From the NCBI GenBank assembly GCA_911728455.2, contig OU452224.1, positions 1,240,001 through 1,304,000 of the forward strand: a DNA stretch of 64,000 bases, read 5' to 3'. Each line of letters starts with the position of its first letter. The first letter of the stretch is position 1. The notes beneath the pieces are model-generated. The model saw nothing but the letters and a program-made list of their open reading frames with translations, was not told where the DNA came from and did not search any database. The translations under genes were made by a program, and so were the position numbers. Below, piece by piece: positions 36,650 to 49,684 of the stretch. This DNA is from Marthasterias glacialis (lineage: Eukaryota; Echinodermata; Asteroidea; Forcipulatida; Asteriidae).

Positions 36650-39600
36650 TGGGAATACACAGGAAGTCAAACAATACGTGTAGCCAGAAAACGAGACTGA
36701 GGTTGGGCAGCGACACCGCGCGATGTGATTGGCAGATTCATCTGCTATTATTTATATACGACGGGTATTCACGCCTCTATCCTGCCCGCCTTGACAACGC
36801 AGGCTCCCAGATACAATCTTTATACCGTACTGAATATCACAAGGAGCCATTTGTGCATGGTTCAGTCGTATGGCGAGAGGTTTCGTAATCTCTTTATCTG
36901 GGCAGTATTTAATTGCTTCTCAATATTTCCCTCTTATGATCTTTTTGACTGTTGAACAAATTGTTTTCACAATAAATAAATTGAAATTAAAAACAAACAA
37001 TGTACTTGATTACACTACAACCCCATAACCTCCTTGGTACTTAATGGCAATGACGTCATGTCATGTCCATGATTTCTACTCTACATATTTTGAGGTCCAT
37101 TACATTCGCTTTTGCCTTCTTCTTAAGTGTTCTGCCGAACATTTTAAATCAAGTAATGGACACGACCTATATGTTAGAAGTCAACACTTTCTCAGCCTTA
37201 TCTTCACACGCATGGTTAAAATGGTCAAAATCATTCCAGCACTTCTTTGTATTTTTGTAAATACATAAGTGTTACATATGGATCTCATAGTTCAAACATA
37301 CATGTAGCTTTATCACAGTAAAAAAAGTGTAAACAATTCTGTCAAATCTGTTAACATTGGATTCCATATGACATCCTTGGTACTTAATGGCAAGAATTAT
37401 CTGAAACTTTGTGATTTCTAACTTAATATTGAGGGCCACTGTGGTCATCGCATTTGGTTTTTCCCTGTTTTTCATTGTTCTTCCGAAACATTTAAATCAT
37501 GTGACACAGAAATAACCTATTTACACGTCAGAATTCACTTTCCTGGCCTTATGCCTTCACACGCAATTATTGAGTTAAAGGTTTCATTCTAGCACCGGTC
37601 TCCTTGCATTTTGTAAAAGCCTACAATGTTCTATTATTTTAATCATAACTCAATCATAGCTCTGCACACCGACATGTGAAAAATAAAGAGCGTTTTAACG
37701 CGCCCCTTTGTGTATTATTATAATAATTACTTTGCAAAGTTTCAAGAAAACAGGGAGAATAGATTTGTAAACACAATTTCGCATTTGGCGTCCTTCAGTG
37801 CAGATGTGCATTAAAGGTCTATACTGTTGTGACTGGCAACACATTGTATTAAATCCTCATGCATCCAGCGCTAAATTGAGCAGTTGTATCTGAAAGCATT
37901 ACGAGATCTCGGTATTGGTTTTCATATATGTTAGTCAAGTTTAGACAAAGATTATATATAGCGGGGACATTTTCGTGTTACCTGTGAGAATGATCAATTT
38001 ATATCAAATATATAGATTTAGCCCGCTTTTTTTGATATGAAGCATTTTTGCTCTATTTTATGTGTTAATCTTGAAAACATCACTTTGAAATGTGGGTCGG
38101 TCTTCACTAGTGTGGGCTAGCTTGGGCTGTAATCCTTGTTATTCACAGTCACATCTTGACAATTTAAATTGGAGTAGATAGAGCATGGATCGAGCACCGG
38201 GCTAAAATTTGGGGGCAAAATTAACAAGACCGCAGGGCTTGTAGCTCAAAATGTTTACTGGGTCAGAAGTTTGTTTTTACAAGACCAGAATCACTGTTCA
38301 AAAACAATGGTTTACAAGACCCCCCCCCCTCTGCACTGGTATTAAGTTATAAAACTTCTTAAAATTTTATTTCTTCAATTTCGAGAGTGTGCGTATAGGA
38401 ATCAATGGTAATATCGGGAGTAATGGCAAGTCAGGCTGCAGTAGCAATGCCGCTTCCAGGGCAAATTATTGTTGTCAATGCTTTTGACGTGGGTGTCAGA
38501 ACCTTGCTCTATCTCAACAATAAAAAGATACAAACTCACCAATCTAAAGAGCATCATCAGTCCAATTAAAGACGTCAGGATGAAGTACACCTTCGTTAAA
38601 TCCCTGATTAAAGAGCAGTAATTAAAAGCAGATGATTAATATCATAAGAAGACTAGAAAACATACAGTGTATGTTTTCCACAGCCTTGGTTTAGCGTGTT
38701 CTTGGATATAAAACCAATCAAAGAAATAACATTCATTTGGTTTCAAAATCAACGGTGCTGATGAGAGATTGTTAGGTACAGGTGACTAGGTGAACTTCAG
38801 GAGTGTTTTGAGAGTGCGGAATGAACTGACATGTCTGATGTGCACTGGAAGCATAAACGACACCTTTCAGGTTAAGGACCTCCTCCATTGGTAATAAGTT
38901 ATAAATGCACCAGCTTTATTGTTTAAACAAATTGGGTTTGGGTGAAATACAAAGCATGTCGCACACAGCTGGGCCTTTAATACAGTTCAGAAGTATCAGG
39001 GAACTGATGATGATGATGATAGATGTATAGGTAGTATTATCACAAATATTCCACACACTTCTCAATTCAGTTGCAGTCATTTTACCATCTTTTAATATTT
39101 TGAATTCCATTTATTTAAACGAACACACTAATTAAATTGGAAGTAACTCCGGATAATAACCATCAGACCAACTGATGGTTGATTATAATAATTCTTCGTT
39201 GATCCGTGTATTCGAAAGGTTTGACAGAATAAAGCTTAGCAACGACGAATGGGTCGATGGTTTAGTTAATAATTCACATAATTGGTATCCAGAAATGAGT
39301 CGACTTTATGATTATTAGCTGGTCGTAAACAGTTTCAACGTTGAGGGCGGGATCTATACATCTGTCATATTATGGTACTTAGGGTGTAATTACATGATTG
39401 ATATGTGCTGTCTTCTGTGTATACATACATATCGTGAATGTAACAAGAACCGATGCCATGACCGAAGTTTTGTGCACCACAGCATTGTCGTTTTGGTGTT
39501 CCATAGGATGCATGACGTTCCACAATATTAAAGACCATACAGTGAAAGCCTGCATGTGGGGATTCCCCAAGCGTATTTCGCAATAGTGAGTGTTTCAATT

Positions 39601-40670
39601 TAGTGTCCGAACTCTTAATAGCTAAAATATCGGGCGTGAGTCATTTCTATACTTCAAATAAATCCATCGAGTTTGGACTCTGAGCCACAATTATATAGAT
39701 ATATGCTAACTAATAATATTAACAAACAATAAATTGATAGTACATTTAAAACATAAAATGAACGTAACTATATAAGAACATCACTGAAAGGATTAACAAC
39801 TTAAGGGACGTAAAGGGACTAATATCACAAACACTACATCAAAAAGCAATAAGAACTTTATTACATACAGATACAATTTAATTAAACCATCAATAGCTAC
39901 TTTTATAAAGAGGAACTTGTCCGATTTTGAAGGATAGATACAACTTGCATCGACTTTCTGACAATGTGTACGTATATGAATTATTATCTGTTGTATATAC
40001 ATTGATACCTTACCATACAGTGCCTCAAACCCTATATAAGTATCTGTTGTACATTACCCTTGGTCATGGCCGGTCATACCACGCCTGTAAAAGGACGGGT
40101 GTCATGATCAAAGTTTATTGCACACTTGGCGCTTTTGCGTTCCATACTTAGGTTACCGATAAAGGTCAAATGGTGAAATGTAGTGGGAATTAGACACATT
40201 ATTCACAATACCGAGTGCTGTAATTCTGTCTCAAAAAACAGGATAAAATACTGTTGCTACATTATGTTACCTGATAGAGAATAAAATGACTCTCACTTAT
40301 TTTTCAACACGGTTCGACTCCCGTGGCCACGATACAACCAATTCTACAGTTGCATGTTGATACAATAAATGGATATTGTGTAATCATACGCAAGTATACG
40401 TATACACGGTAGGTAAAACCATGGAGATAAAACCAAACGACAATACATGCAATCCATATTGTGTGTGTCATGCTGGGGAGCTACTTTTGTTTCAAGAGCT
40501 TTTTGGTTTTCCCATGATTCTGATGAAGTTCATTTTGGGGGTGAAATAAATAGCATGTAGTATAAATATTTCCAACTTGTTTAAGGGGCATTGTGAGTAT
40601 TATTTTGGGTCAATGTTGTTTTTCTGTATAAATGAGTGAGCTATAAGTGGTATTATTTTTTGTAACCAAT
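36650..40670. other. Intergenic region with a diverged tandem duplication
   Basis: No gene was found. The segments 37,030-37,235 and 37,370-37,575 are diverged direct repeats about 335 bp apart: both have CCTTGGTACTTAATGGCAA, GTTCT(G/T)CCGAA-CATTTAAATCA, and CTTATnTTCACACGCA. A weaker pair resembles each other at 39,445-39,515 and 40,100-40,150. A C run lies at 38,322. Confidence 0.5.
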
Positions 40671-40699
40671 ATTTCAGGTTTGCTGACAACACACGATCC

Positions 40700-41789
40700 A
40701 TGGCAGAGGGACTGACTCATAACTCACCCTTTAAAAATTTTGGCGAGGAACATCTAATGTGCTCAATTTGTCAAGAGCTATTCAAGGAACCAAAGACGTT
40801 AAGTTGTTTCCATACTTTTTGTAGAAATTGTCTCTTGGGTTATCAACAATCACCCCACAAAAAAGGAACATGTCCAATATGTAGAAAAGTCACTGTTCCA
40901 GTGCGAAGGGACATAACTAACCTCGCTACAGACTTCAAACTAACTTGTATGATTGAAACAATAAAGAAAGAAGACAAACAAGCTGAGAAACTAGAAACGC
41001 CAACTTGCAAAACTCATACAGGGAGAAAATGTTGGGTGTATTGTGAGACTTGCAATGAATTCATTTGTTTAGCTTGTGTGACGGGATGCCATAATGGCCA
41101 CATGGTTGAAAAGATTAGCGAAACAGTCACGGACGAAAAAAGGCAATCTGTTGCAGCCCATATCCCGACAACGGAGAAAGTTCTTGCAGACATCAGTCAG
41201 GTTTTAGATACCGTTCCAAGAATTCAAGAAACACTGCAGGTAGCCTTTGCGACCAGTAAAAAGGATGTAGAAGATAAAGCGGTTAAAGAAATAGATAGAG
41301 TAAACGCTGACAAACAACTCATAATCAATGAACTGGATGAAATTGAAAAAGAAAGAGCGCTAAGACTTTCTCAGTATACAGACAACCTTGAAGATATGAA
41401 AAGAACATTACAACGTTTTATTTCGAGCTAAAAACGTGCACTCCAAGTACACAATAATTGTGACTTTGTTAAAAGCTACAGTCCACTGATGAGGGATTTT
41501 AATGTTCTAAATGACTGTAAACCTGATCGGTTTGAAACAAATCTAGTAAGCTTTCGGCCAAACGAGACTGGCGGTGTTTATTTGGGAAAGTTAAGCCAAA
41601 CTCTTCTCAAACTAGATAAAATAGAACCCCAACCACCTTGCATGTGGAAGGAAATCAATTCAGGAGTTGTATGTAGTGGCAGAGGTGTTGCAGTACTACC
41701 GAATGGCTGTGTCGTGGCGGACCCAAGGGGTCAAGTAATTGTGACCAACTCATTGTCGAATACTGTGTGTATGTCTTGCAAACCAAATT
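40700..41789 (+). pseudogene. TRIM-type RING/B-box protein, exon 1, with in-frame stop
   Basis: The exon starts after an acceptor (ATATTTCAG at 40,678) with ATG at 40,700. Residues 21-61 form a C3HC4 RING finger (C21, C24, C36, H38, C41, C44, C58, C61), the part that recruits a ubiquitin E2. Residues 103-134 are a B-box2 (C103, H106, then CETC, CLAC, HNGH). Residues 140-243 are coiled-coil-like, for dimerisation. A TAA at 41,429-41,431 (codon 244) interrupts the frame, yet the same frame continues to 41,789 with good coding quality, up to a donor (T/GTAAGT at 41,790). As it stands the product would be a 243-residue RING/B-box/coiled-coil protein without its C-terminal domain; a young pseudogene, an allele or a sequencing error are alternatives. 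Confidence 0.82.
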
Positions 41790-42418
41790 GTAAGTTAGTA
41801 TTTTAGTAATATTAATTTGACTGTATAATATACGAGCTACTCCGTTAAATTAAATATGCTACCGTGACAACCTATTTTAATTGTGCTCTATTGATAGTGT
41901 CATGTTGGCAAGTATATAGCAGAAATTGTCGTTATCAAAAGAATAATAACTTTTTTCAATGGGCCAAAAAAAGCCAAGATTCCATGTAAACCTCACCCCT
42001 GGTATACCCCACAAGCCTGTAAACATTCATTGGCCAGACCCTAACCACTGCAGAGTAAGAGTGTTGAAAGACAGCAGCCACCTGTCTCCGTGCAGTAATT
42101 GATTGACCGTTGTGCTAAGGGTCATTGGCACATGGCGGTATGCACTTTGTGAAAACAACTTGCGGCCACACACTGATCGTAAATAACACAAGTCTAAGTC
42201 TTGACTGGCACTCCAATTCACCCACATGGTCATTTAGTGTAGCTTTGGGCTTGCATAGGGGGGGGGGGGGGGGTTATTGACCTAAAAGACAGGGTGTTGA
42301 TAAAAATTCAGCTTGTGGATACACAGCGTAAAATTTCCATTGCGGATGACCCGAGGGTTTTAATTAATGTTTTATGAATTGGATGAGTTGTATCTGACAA
42401 TGAATCGCTCTTTTTCAG

Positions 42419-43044
42419 ACCCTCGAGATGTATCAGTTGTTGATAGCCTTGTAATTGCTGTAGACGACACCGAGTTTGTTAAAATATACAACAACAAACG
42501 TAAGACATCGATCCCTCAAAAGTTTTCCACTGTCCCTTGGTATGAAACTAGGAAGACTCAAGTGGATCTTCGATGTGTTGCTGTAAAGGAAGATGGCGCT
42601 ATCGTTGTGGGTGATGCCAAGAGGAAGGTTCTGATCGAGTTGTCCCTCCAAGATGGTAGAATTAAACGTGTATTTTCCGTACAGACACCACCGGAGTTTC
42701 TAGCTGTTAACAAGCAATCCCAAATATTGGTGTCTGGTGAAAATAGTGGCACTGCTGAAATACTTGATTCTGATGGTACAAGCAAGTTCACCATCATACC
42801 TTATGTCAACAACACGAGAGTGCGATGTTGTACCGGTGTATGCTGGAGTAAATCAGGTATTTACATTGCCATGCACAACAAGGTTGATGGTTCTGGTCAT
42901 GTCCACCATTACGATGACAAAGGAAGATTCATTGAATGCGTGACCCAAGGTTTGAAACTTCCCCAAGGAATCAGTATATCAGAAGATGAGACGAAGTTAG
43001 TTATCGTAGACTATTACTCGGTCAAAATGTTGGGTCCCATTTAG
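42419..43044 (+). pseudogene. TRIM-type protein, exon 2 (propeller-like C-terminal domain)
   Basis: The acceptor CTCTTTTTCAG ends at 42,418. Joining to 41,789 restores a TAC codon and the frame continues to TAG at 43,042. The region, about 208 residues, shows repeating strands such as CVAVKEDGAIVVGDAKRK, EFLAVNKQSQILVSG and LPQGISISEDETKLVIVD. This is the rhythm of NHL/six-bladed propellers in TRIM2/3/32/56/71-like proteins, where the domain binds RNA or protein targets. The frame is intact, which suggests the upstream stop is recent or removed by readthrough or allelic variation. The intron is 629 bp. Confidence 0.78.
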
Positions 43045-43084
43045 GGATGTGGTTTTAGAGCAGTGGTAAAAAAGGGATCATGAA

Positions 43085-43380
43085 AGCTTGTTTAAAGGTA
43101 GGATACAGGATTGAATATTCATACTTTTTTTAATTGGTATCAGTCTGAAAGCTTACTAATTATACAGTTCATATCAGTACCAATCTTCCATAGAAATATT
43201 TCTGTCTAAAATAGAGTGAAAGTCGAGAAAATAGAGTTTGAAGACCCCGATTACAATTTCGGTTGTAACAATCGAAATTAAGGACAATATGTTTACATGC
43301 TGAAAATTGTGCACAGTTTTCACGGTTTTTCTCCTTGAAAAAAGTTTGTTCAATATCATCAACAATGAAAAAGTGTTTTG
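43085..43380. mobile_element. Dispersed MITE-like repeat, inverted partner of 35,500-35,815
   Basis: GGTAGGATACAGGATTGAAT, CCATAGAAATATTTCTGTCT, CCCCGATTACAATTTCGGTT and AGGACAATATGTTTACATGC match the inverse of the 35.5-kb copy. It starts about 40 bp after the TRIM stop codon, so it may lie in the 3' untranslated region. Confidence 0.62.
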
Positions 43381-43689
43381 TTCTTTTTCTCTGTGTCTTA
43401 TCTTTGGATTGTTATATTTTTAATTTTCATGATAAACGATGGGAAACCAACAGCTTATGTACAAAACTCCCTCTCGAATGAATGCACTTTCCGGTTGATT
43501 GCTCTCTAGCTTAAATCAATTCACCTATCATCTTGTAATTGGTATCTTAAAAACAAACGTACGTCTACATGTTCGAATAACGTTGCAAAAAAACTGTTAA
43601 CTTACAAATGTTATGTCTTAACGATTTGCAAAATTGTGCCTGTGAATCATAATTATTTGTCAGCAAGTGAACACATCAACAGTTTTAAT

Positions 43690-44000
43690 AGTATGTTACT
43701 TGAACTCGATTTACTCTTAAACTTGAACTCGATGTACTCTAATTACGTCTCTTGAACTCGATGTACTCTTATGTTACTTGAACTTGATGTACTCTTATGT
43801 TACTTGAACTCGATAAACTCTTATGTTACTTGAACTCGATGAACTCTTATGTTACTTGAACTCGATGAACTCTTATGTTACTTGAACTCGATGAGCTCTT
43901 ATGTTACTTGAACTCGATGAACTCTTATGTTACTTGAACTCGATGAACTCTTATGTTACTTGAACTCGATGTACTCTTATGTTACTAATTGAACTCGATT
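43690..44000. repeat. 26-bp minisatellite, about 11 copies
   Basis: The unit is GTTACTTGAACTCGATGAAC followed by TCTTAT. Single-base variants change GATGAAC to GATGTAC, GATAAAC or GATGAGC. The first two and the last units are degenerate. Confidence 0.92.
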
Positions 44001-45173
44001 TACTTGCTATAAGTCGGCATTTAGAGCCACAGTCGGCAAATTGAGCACCAAACTTACACAAGGGCTCGGGCTGACACCAATCCATTCGGCAAGCCGAACA
44101 TTTTGCTGACTGAAAATTTCAGTTTAATCCTTGCAGTGTGAAAAGTCAAACTTTAAATTACCAAATATAATATTCTCTGCAACGTGCGGAAATCTTTGCT
44201 CAGAAAACACTCAAAGCAGTAAAGTGTCCGGTGGTTTCGCCCTTGAACTGCCTTTAGACTTAGGGGCATTAGTTTACATGTCCAAAATAAAAAACGTTTA
44301 TTTTCGGCAACTTGATGGCCTTTTTTTTTAGCCCCATAAGAATTGTTGCACCTATAAACTCTAACAGTAGGGGATTTGTCCCGAGTCCAAAAGTATTAAA
44401 AGTTTGAATTTCAAAATTCAAAATTAAATGTCTATTTTCGGCAACTTGACGGTCCTCCTGGCCCTGAAAGCACTTCAAACCATAGAGCGTCCGGGGCTCC
44501 ACTAGAATTTGCGTTCATATAATTCCAACAGGGGATTCGACAAAAAAATGTTTTCAAAGCTTGCATTTCGTATATGATGCTCTGCATTTGAGGGCCGTTA
44601 GAATCAATTTAGAATCACAGAAACACCTCATGAACGTTCGGGGGCTACGCTCCCGAACTCCGACATGTAGGCGAGTGCCATGTCATTGAGCTTTTACTTT
44701 CATTGTTAATGTCAGTCGGCAAATTTAGGCTTCTACACCACGCCCCCCCCCCCAAAAAAAAGTGCCATCGCTATGCCGCTGCATCCAAGTAAATGCGGTA
44801 AAAAAAACCTGGTAGGTATACAGAATCAAACACAATGATCGAAAATTGCTTGATTTATCTTCCTCATATTCATTAATGAAGATAAATGTTTATTTACGTT
44901 CACTAAGTCTTTACTGAATGTTCACTCAATCTAGTCTGACCTCTTTGTATTTGTATCAGCGCGGGTGCAAACAAAGGTTTAACATTGTGTGTTACTATCA
45001 ATGGTTATTATCAATTCATGTACTCGGTAATTTCTCAAATAAAGATAAGATAATAGGGAATTATTACTTACTCCAACGATTGGAACTCTGTGTCGACTGT
45101 GCCCTCTTCTGATGATGGTTTACAGCATCGTTTGTTTGTATTTTACTTCCTATTTAAATAAAGTTGAAAAAAC

Positions 45174-45313
45174 GGAATTAGCTGTTGAAAACTGGGTTGT
45201 ATAATTGCAAACAAAATGTTGATGGCCTCACGTTTCGACCCTAGGAATTAGCTGTTGAAAACTGGGTTGTATAATTGCAAACAAAATGTTGATGGCCTCA
45301 CGTTTCGACCCTA
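45174..45313. repeat. Exact 70-bp tandem duplication carrying a GTTTCGACCC motif
   Basis: 45,174-45,243 is repeated at 45,244-45,313 without visible change (GGAATTAGCTGTTGAAAACT ... CCTCACGTTTCGACCCTA). A third, inverted relative of the motif, GGCCGAAACGTGAGGCC, lies at 45,357-45,375. Confidence 0.85.
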
Positions 45314-45489
45314 GCAGAGTCTTTCTCAAAGGCTATGACTTTTAAGAGCTTTGCTGGGGCCGAAACGTGAGGCCATTAAAAGTTGTTGAATTGAAATTAC
45401 AATTCACAGGTAATCCCCACTTTTCGTTTTTAAATTTAATCTCGGTTTAACTACGGAAGTTTAAAGTGACTTTGTTTCCGCGTTTCCGA

Positions 45490-45960
45490 GCTATCAATTA
45501 ATGAAGCCTGGGCAGTTCTTAAAAGCACTTGAAGCCCAAGGAATCAACATATACAGAGACAATTATTCCGACTTAAACATTGTCAGAATGCACAAGGACA
45601 GCGAGAAAATCATGATAAAGAAGGGAGTACGGCAGGGAGACACAGGCTCATCAAAGCCGCTATTCCCAGCATGCCTAGAGGGAATCTTGAAAACACTAAG
45701 TTGGTCAACCAAAGGAATCAACATAAGTGGAGAAAGTATGAGCCATCTCAGATATGCAGATGGCATGGTCATCATAGCCATTAACCTCAACGATCTTGAG
45801 GCAATGCTGCAAGAACTGGATGCTGCAAGCAGGATTACTGGATGAATATGAAAAAGACAAAGGTCATGGCAGGACCAGAAACCATCCCAAAGCACGTTCT
45901 AGCACTCAATAAAGCACGATGCTTAATGAGTCCCGGGGAAACACTCAGGTGGGATTATTA
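45490..45960 (+). pseudogene. RTE-type LINE reverse transcriptase fragment
   Basis: The 114-codon frame at 45,501-45,845 contains KKGVRQGDTGSSKPLFPA, CLEGILKTLSWSTKGINISG and HLRYADGMVIIA. In intact RTE-clade enzymes these are GVRQGDTISPKLF and the catalytic F/Y-A-D-D box; here the second aspartate is glycine. After the stop at 45,843 another frame continues briefly (MNMKKTKVM), so a frameshift is present. Endonuclease and 3' end are missing. This is a dead fragment. Confidence 0.8.
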
Positions 45961-46499
45961 TTGTTATTATTATTATCATTATTATTAATTTTCATTGGAA
46001 GTTTGAAGCACAGTATGTGTGTGAACTAGAATTTCATTTTTCGTATAACTTAAAGGAATAGTTCTTAGAAATTTGTCTTCCTTTTTGAATCGATATAAAA
46101 CACTATGTGCGAGAGTCTTGTTTGTTGTAACGAATATTTAAAGGCATTATAATTTAATCGGTTTAAGATTGAACACATTCTTCGAAGTTTCCTTTATAAA
46201 GTATTTAAATATTATTTTTGTTAAACTGAACGTTAATTTATTATTGCTGCTCTTAAGCATGACGATATTAAAAACGCTAATCTAATTGTTCTTGTTCTAC
46301 ATTCATTTACAGTAATTCATTTATTGATTTTAATTAGCTACCACTTATCATTCGCGGATTGCTTTCGTACAATACCTTAAATGACAGCTTATAACTTTCT
46401 CGAATCTATAAAGATAGTCATTTAAAATTTAAATCTTAATTTAAGGACCTAGAAAAATTTCCAAATTTTCCAACAAGAAATTTATCAAATTAATATTAA

Positions 46500-47361
46500 T
46501 TTTACACTACTACATGCTCATCATCCATCACCACTGCATGCTCTTTGGGGGCGCTGCACATAATAAGTCCACCGCGCATGCGTATTTTTACGCAAATACC
46601 CCTCCCAGCGACACACGCGCTTGCTACAACATCGACCGTTAAACGTGCCCAAATTAATGCGCCGAGTTTTCCTATCCAGCAACCTCGTTCCCAGGGGTAA
46701 TTGATCTCGCCGCGCCATTTTTTGTTTTGCTACCGAGGTTGGCTCCACTGGATGTAGGACACGTTGCGCGTTTTTCTAAGAATGTTTGAAAATACAAAAC
46801 GCAGGTCGTCACACCATTCTGTACTCAAAGCAAACAAAAATGAAGTTAATTTTGTCAGATTCTGATGGAGATAAATGCTTTTATCCCTTTAACAAGCATG
46901 CGCACATAACGAAGCACTCACATTCGGAAGCCAATCAGCGATTCCCTTCTGCCCTCAGTGACGATGCGAAGCTGGTACATTCTTGTCACTCCTGAAAGAT
47001 ACAGACAGTAGGTTTTTAGTACGTGCATGTATAGTGAATTTACATTGTGTGGTGGCTGCACACTGGATGGTTGCAGTTAAGGCCAGACAGCAAACTGTAC
47101 TGCTTGTAAGTTGAATTTCGTAGACTATGCCTATAATATTAAAACATACCAAGAAACAGTAATCGTCCGTACTGTTTTCCATATCTACTTGGTTCATTTT
47201 CACCAATAGAGTTTTTACCTGTGAATACCAAACCCTTCATTTCACGATTAAACTGTTCATTGCAGCCAAGCATGTAAGTGGCAGTATATGGAATCGGGTT
47301 TGCAGTTACCATCACATATTATTAACAGTTTTTATTTTTTGTTGTCGTTTTCCCACTGCAG
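46500..47361 (+). promoter_or_regulatory. CpG-richer candidate promoter and 5' exon region of the ISG12-like gene
   Basis: 46,540-46,770 is much richer in CpG than the surroundings (GCGCATGCG, ACACGCGC, GCGCCGAG, GCCGCGCC). AGCCAATCAG, a CCAAT-box match, is at 46,929-46,938. A donor-like CATGTAAGTGG at about 47,272 and the acceptor TTTCCCACTGCAG ending at 47,361 would give a short 5' untranslated intron. No interferon-response-type element was identified with confidence. The assignment is inferred from position and composition. Confidence 0.45.
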
Positions 47362-47367
47362 TTCACC

Positions 47368-47649
47368 ATGGTCATAATTGTAGCAGCAGTAGCAGCAGTA
47401 ACGGCTGCAGGGGCAGCAGGAATCATCACTTATGTCCCTGTTGCATTGGGGTTTACAAAAGCAGGTATTGCCGGCGGCACGGCTGCAGCTGCCATGATGT
47501 CAGCATCAGCTGTGTCTAGTGGCGGCGGAGTTGCAGCAGGAGGGATTATTGCAACCCTCCAGTCCGTTGGTGCAGCAGGGATTGGTGCAACTGGTTATGC
47601 TGTTTCAGCAGGTATCGGAGTTGTCACTGGTTATCTGTTTGGTAAATAG
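47368..47649 (+). CDS. ISG12/IFI27-like small hydrophobic protein, copy 1
   Basis: A single coding exon of 93 residues begins with ATG in a strong context (TTCACCATGG), 7 bases after an acceptor. It has an N-terminal hydrophobic alanine-rich segment and then the family core: [46 protein letters not shown], and a last hydrophobic helix ending VTGYLFGK. Vertebrate IFI27/IFI6 (ISG12) proteins of 90-130 residues act at mitochondrial, ER or nuclear membranes in apoptosis and antiviral responses; invertebrate members are poorly characterised. Almost all residues are Ala, Gly, Ser, Val or Ile. The 3' three quarters are duplicated at 59,264-59,472. Confidence 0.86.
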   Translation: MVIIVAAVAAVTAAGAAGIITYVPVALGFTKAGIAGGTAAAAMMSASAVSSGGGVAAGGIIATLQSVGAAGIGATGYAVSAGIGVVTGYLFGK

Positions 47650-49684
47650 TGATCCTAAGCTTTGTACATCATCATCTCAGTGGATCCATTGCAACGTGTG
47701 ACTTCTAACACTTGACACATCAACTGGTTTGATCTCCCGAAAAAATGGCTACGTCTTAAACACTCAACTTGAACTTGTACCAAGACCACAACAATCATGA
47801 ACCACACTACCTGGACCTGACTATCAACAATAAGAACCCTCAATGTGGAAGTTTAGCTATATTCAAAATCACACTACGTATCTTTTCCAATAACTTTGAA
47901 TGGACACGACCACTTTATTAGTGGTGGTTAAAATATCCATATTAATATCAATCACTTTCAAGTGCTTATTGTTCCAACAGTAATGTTTCATGAACAAATT
48001 ACGTCGGTAAATGAATTGGTGGGATCATATTATACTTCAGTGAGAGAATGAAGAAAATAAAATAAATACGGCACTCTTTTTTTAAATTACAAATTCTTCA
48101 TCCACCAATAATACCGAGTTATCAAATCATCGGCAGTAGAAAAATACCCACACATTTAGGCAAATTACATGAGAAGTACTTATAATTGTTTCGGGTTTAT
48201 TCGTTCCCACGGTATCAATTCAGTTTGCGAACAAACCCTGTATTTTGATTGCAAGTGGAGCTTAACAGTTTCAATTTCTTCCGCTAGCAGTAATTCGACT
48301 TATCATTAATTGTTCATTGATATGAACTTTACAATGACCTAATCTTAATAATATTGCCGTGTTATGATTTAATGATCTGTTACAATGATCTAACTTCAAA
48401 AATACAAAAAATAACATGACTGTGTACAATAATGTCAGAGAAATAAACCTGTCATCAAATAAATTGGTTTATTTTTTCTATTGTCCGCTTCTTATAATTA
48501 CTACAAACAGGGCAAAAAACAGTTGGGTGTGGGACATGTTCGTTAAACTTTACCCTCTCCCAAGCCAGACCAGTACATTGTTATACGTTTCATGTCACAC
48601 AATCGTCGTCTGTTGCGAACTCGTTATATTAGGTAAACATGGCGCGTCTGATCTGTTGTCTCCAGCCAGTTCTGTTGTTAGCCTCTTATTTTCAGTTCTA
48701 ACATTGAGGAAGGAAATACATCCTCCATGGTTATAACAGCTTCAGGACTGAACTGGACTGGTGACAAATTGATACAGACGTTCACTACACTGTTAAAAAA
48801 AACTGCAGATACAATCGGTTCAAAACAGATTTGAACTAATAAAAACAGAACGAGTTAAAAAAAAAAAAAAAAAAAAACTCTGAGAGGTCGTCACTCCCTC
48901 AACCGAATAATCACACAATGCACGTCACACAATGCATGTCACACAATGCATGACCTAAATCCTGAACTTTGACATCACCGTTGCAAAACCTTTCTACAAT
49001 GAGAATGCTCAACAGACTTGGTTGAGTTTATGACAATTTTGTGTATTTCTCATCGAACGATTTCCCAGCCTGGTCGCTCATCAGTGAATTGACATTGTGA
49101 CGAATGTGGCACTTCCACTCCGCCTTGTGATATAATTTGACCGTTTATTGAGAATTTATACCTTCTGAAGTGTACCAACTTGGTAAGAATTTTCATTCTG
49201 TAGAGAACACTTTGACCAAAGCAATCACAATGGCCGTCCAAAAAGACAAAATATCAGCAAAATGTAATACTCGAATGCCATCAAAATTCAAAACAGCAAC
49301 AATTCTCAATTCGTTTTCCTGACTTAATATCAATAGGTTGCTGCCTATATTTTGAACAAATTGATTAACAATTTTGCTTTTTACTTCGATACCTTTGTGA
49401 AATCTTGTAATCATGAATTTGCCTTGAACTCAAATCATTCAGATTAGGGTAAATCTTAACATGTTTGTGTTCGTTCAAAACCATTGCAGTGGCATTGCAC
49501 ATTAATTTCGGGTATTCCCCTTCGCTTGCGCGCAGTATTAGTGTAAGCACCTATAGCTATAGTAGTCGCTGTTATTGTGTACCTCAAATAGCAATTATGG
49601 GTGCATTCGATGTGTGCACTCGATGAGCTTTTCCCCCTTCTTAATCATCTTAAACAACACAGATAATTTGACACTGTCTCTTCA

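Noticed and set aside
47519-47701. Second frame overlapping the ISG12-like exon
   Set aside because: It is a frame-shifted shadow of the Ala/Gly-rich coding sequence, with Gln/Leu-rich low complexity.
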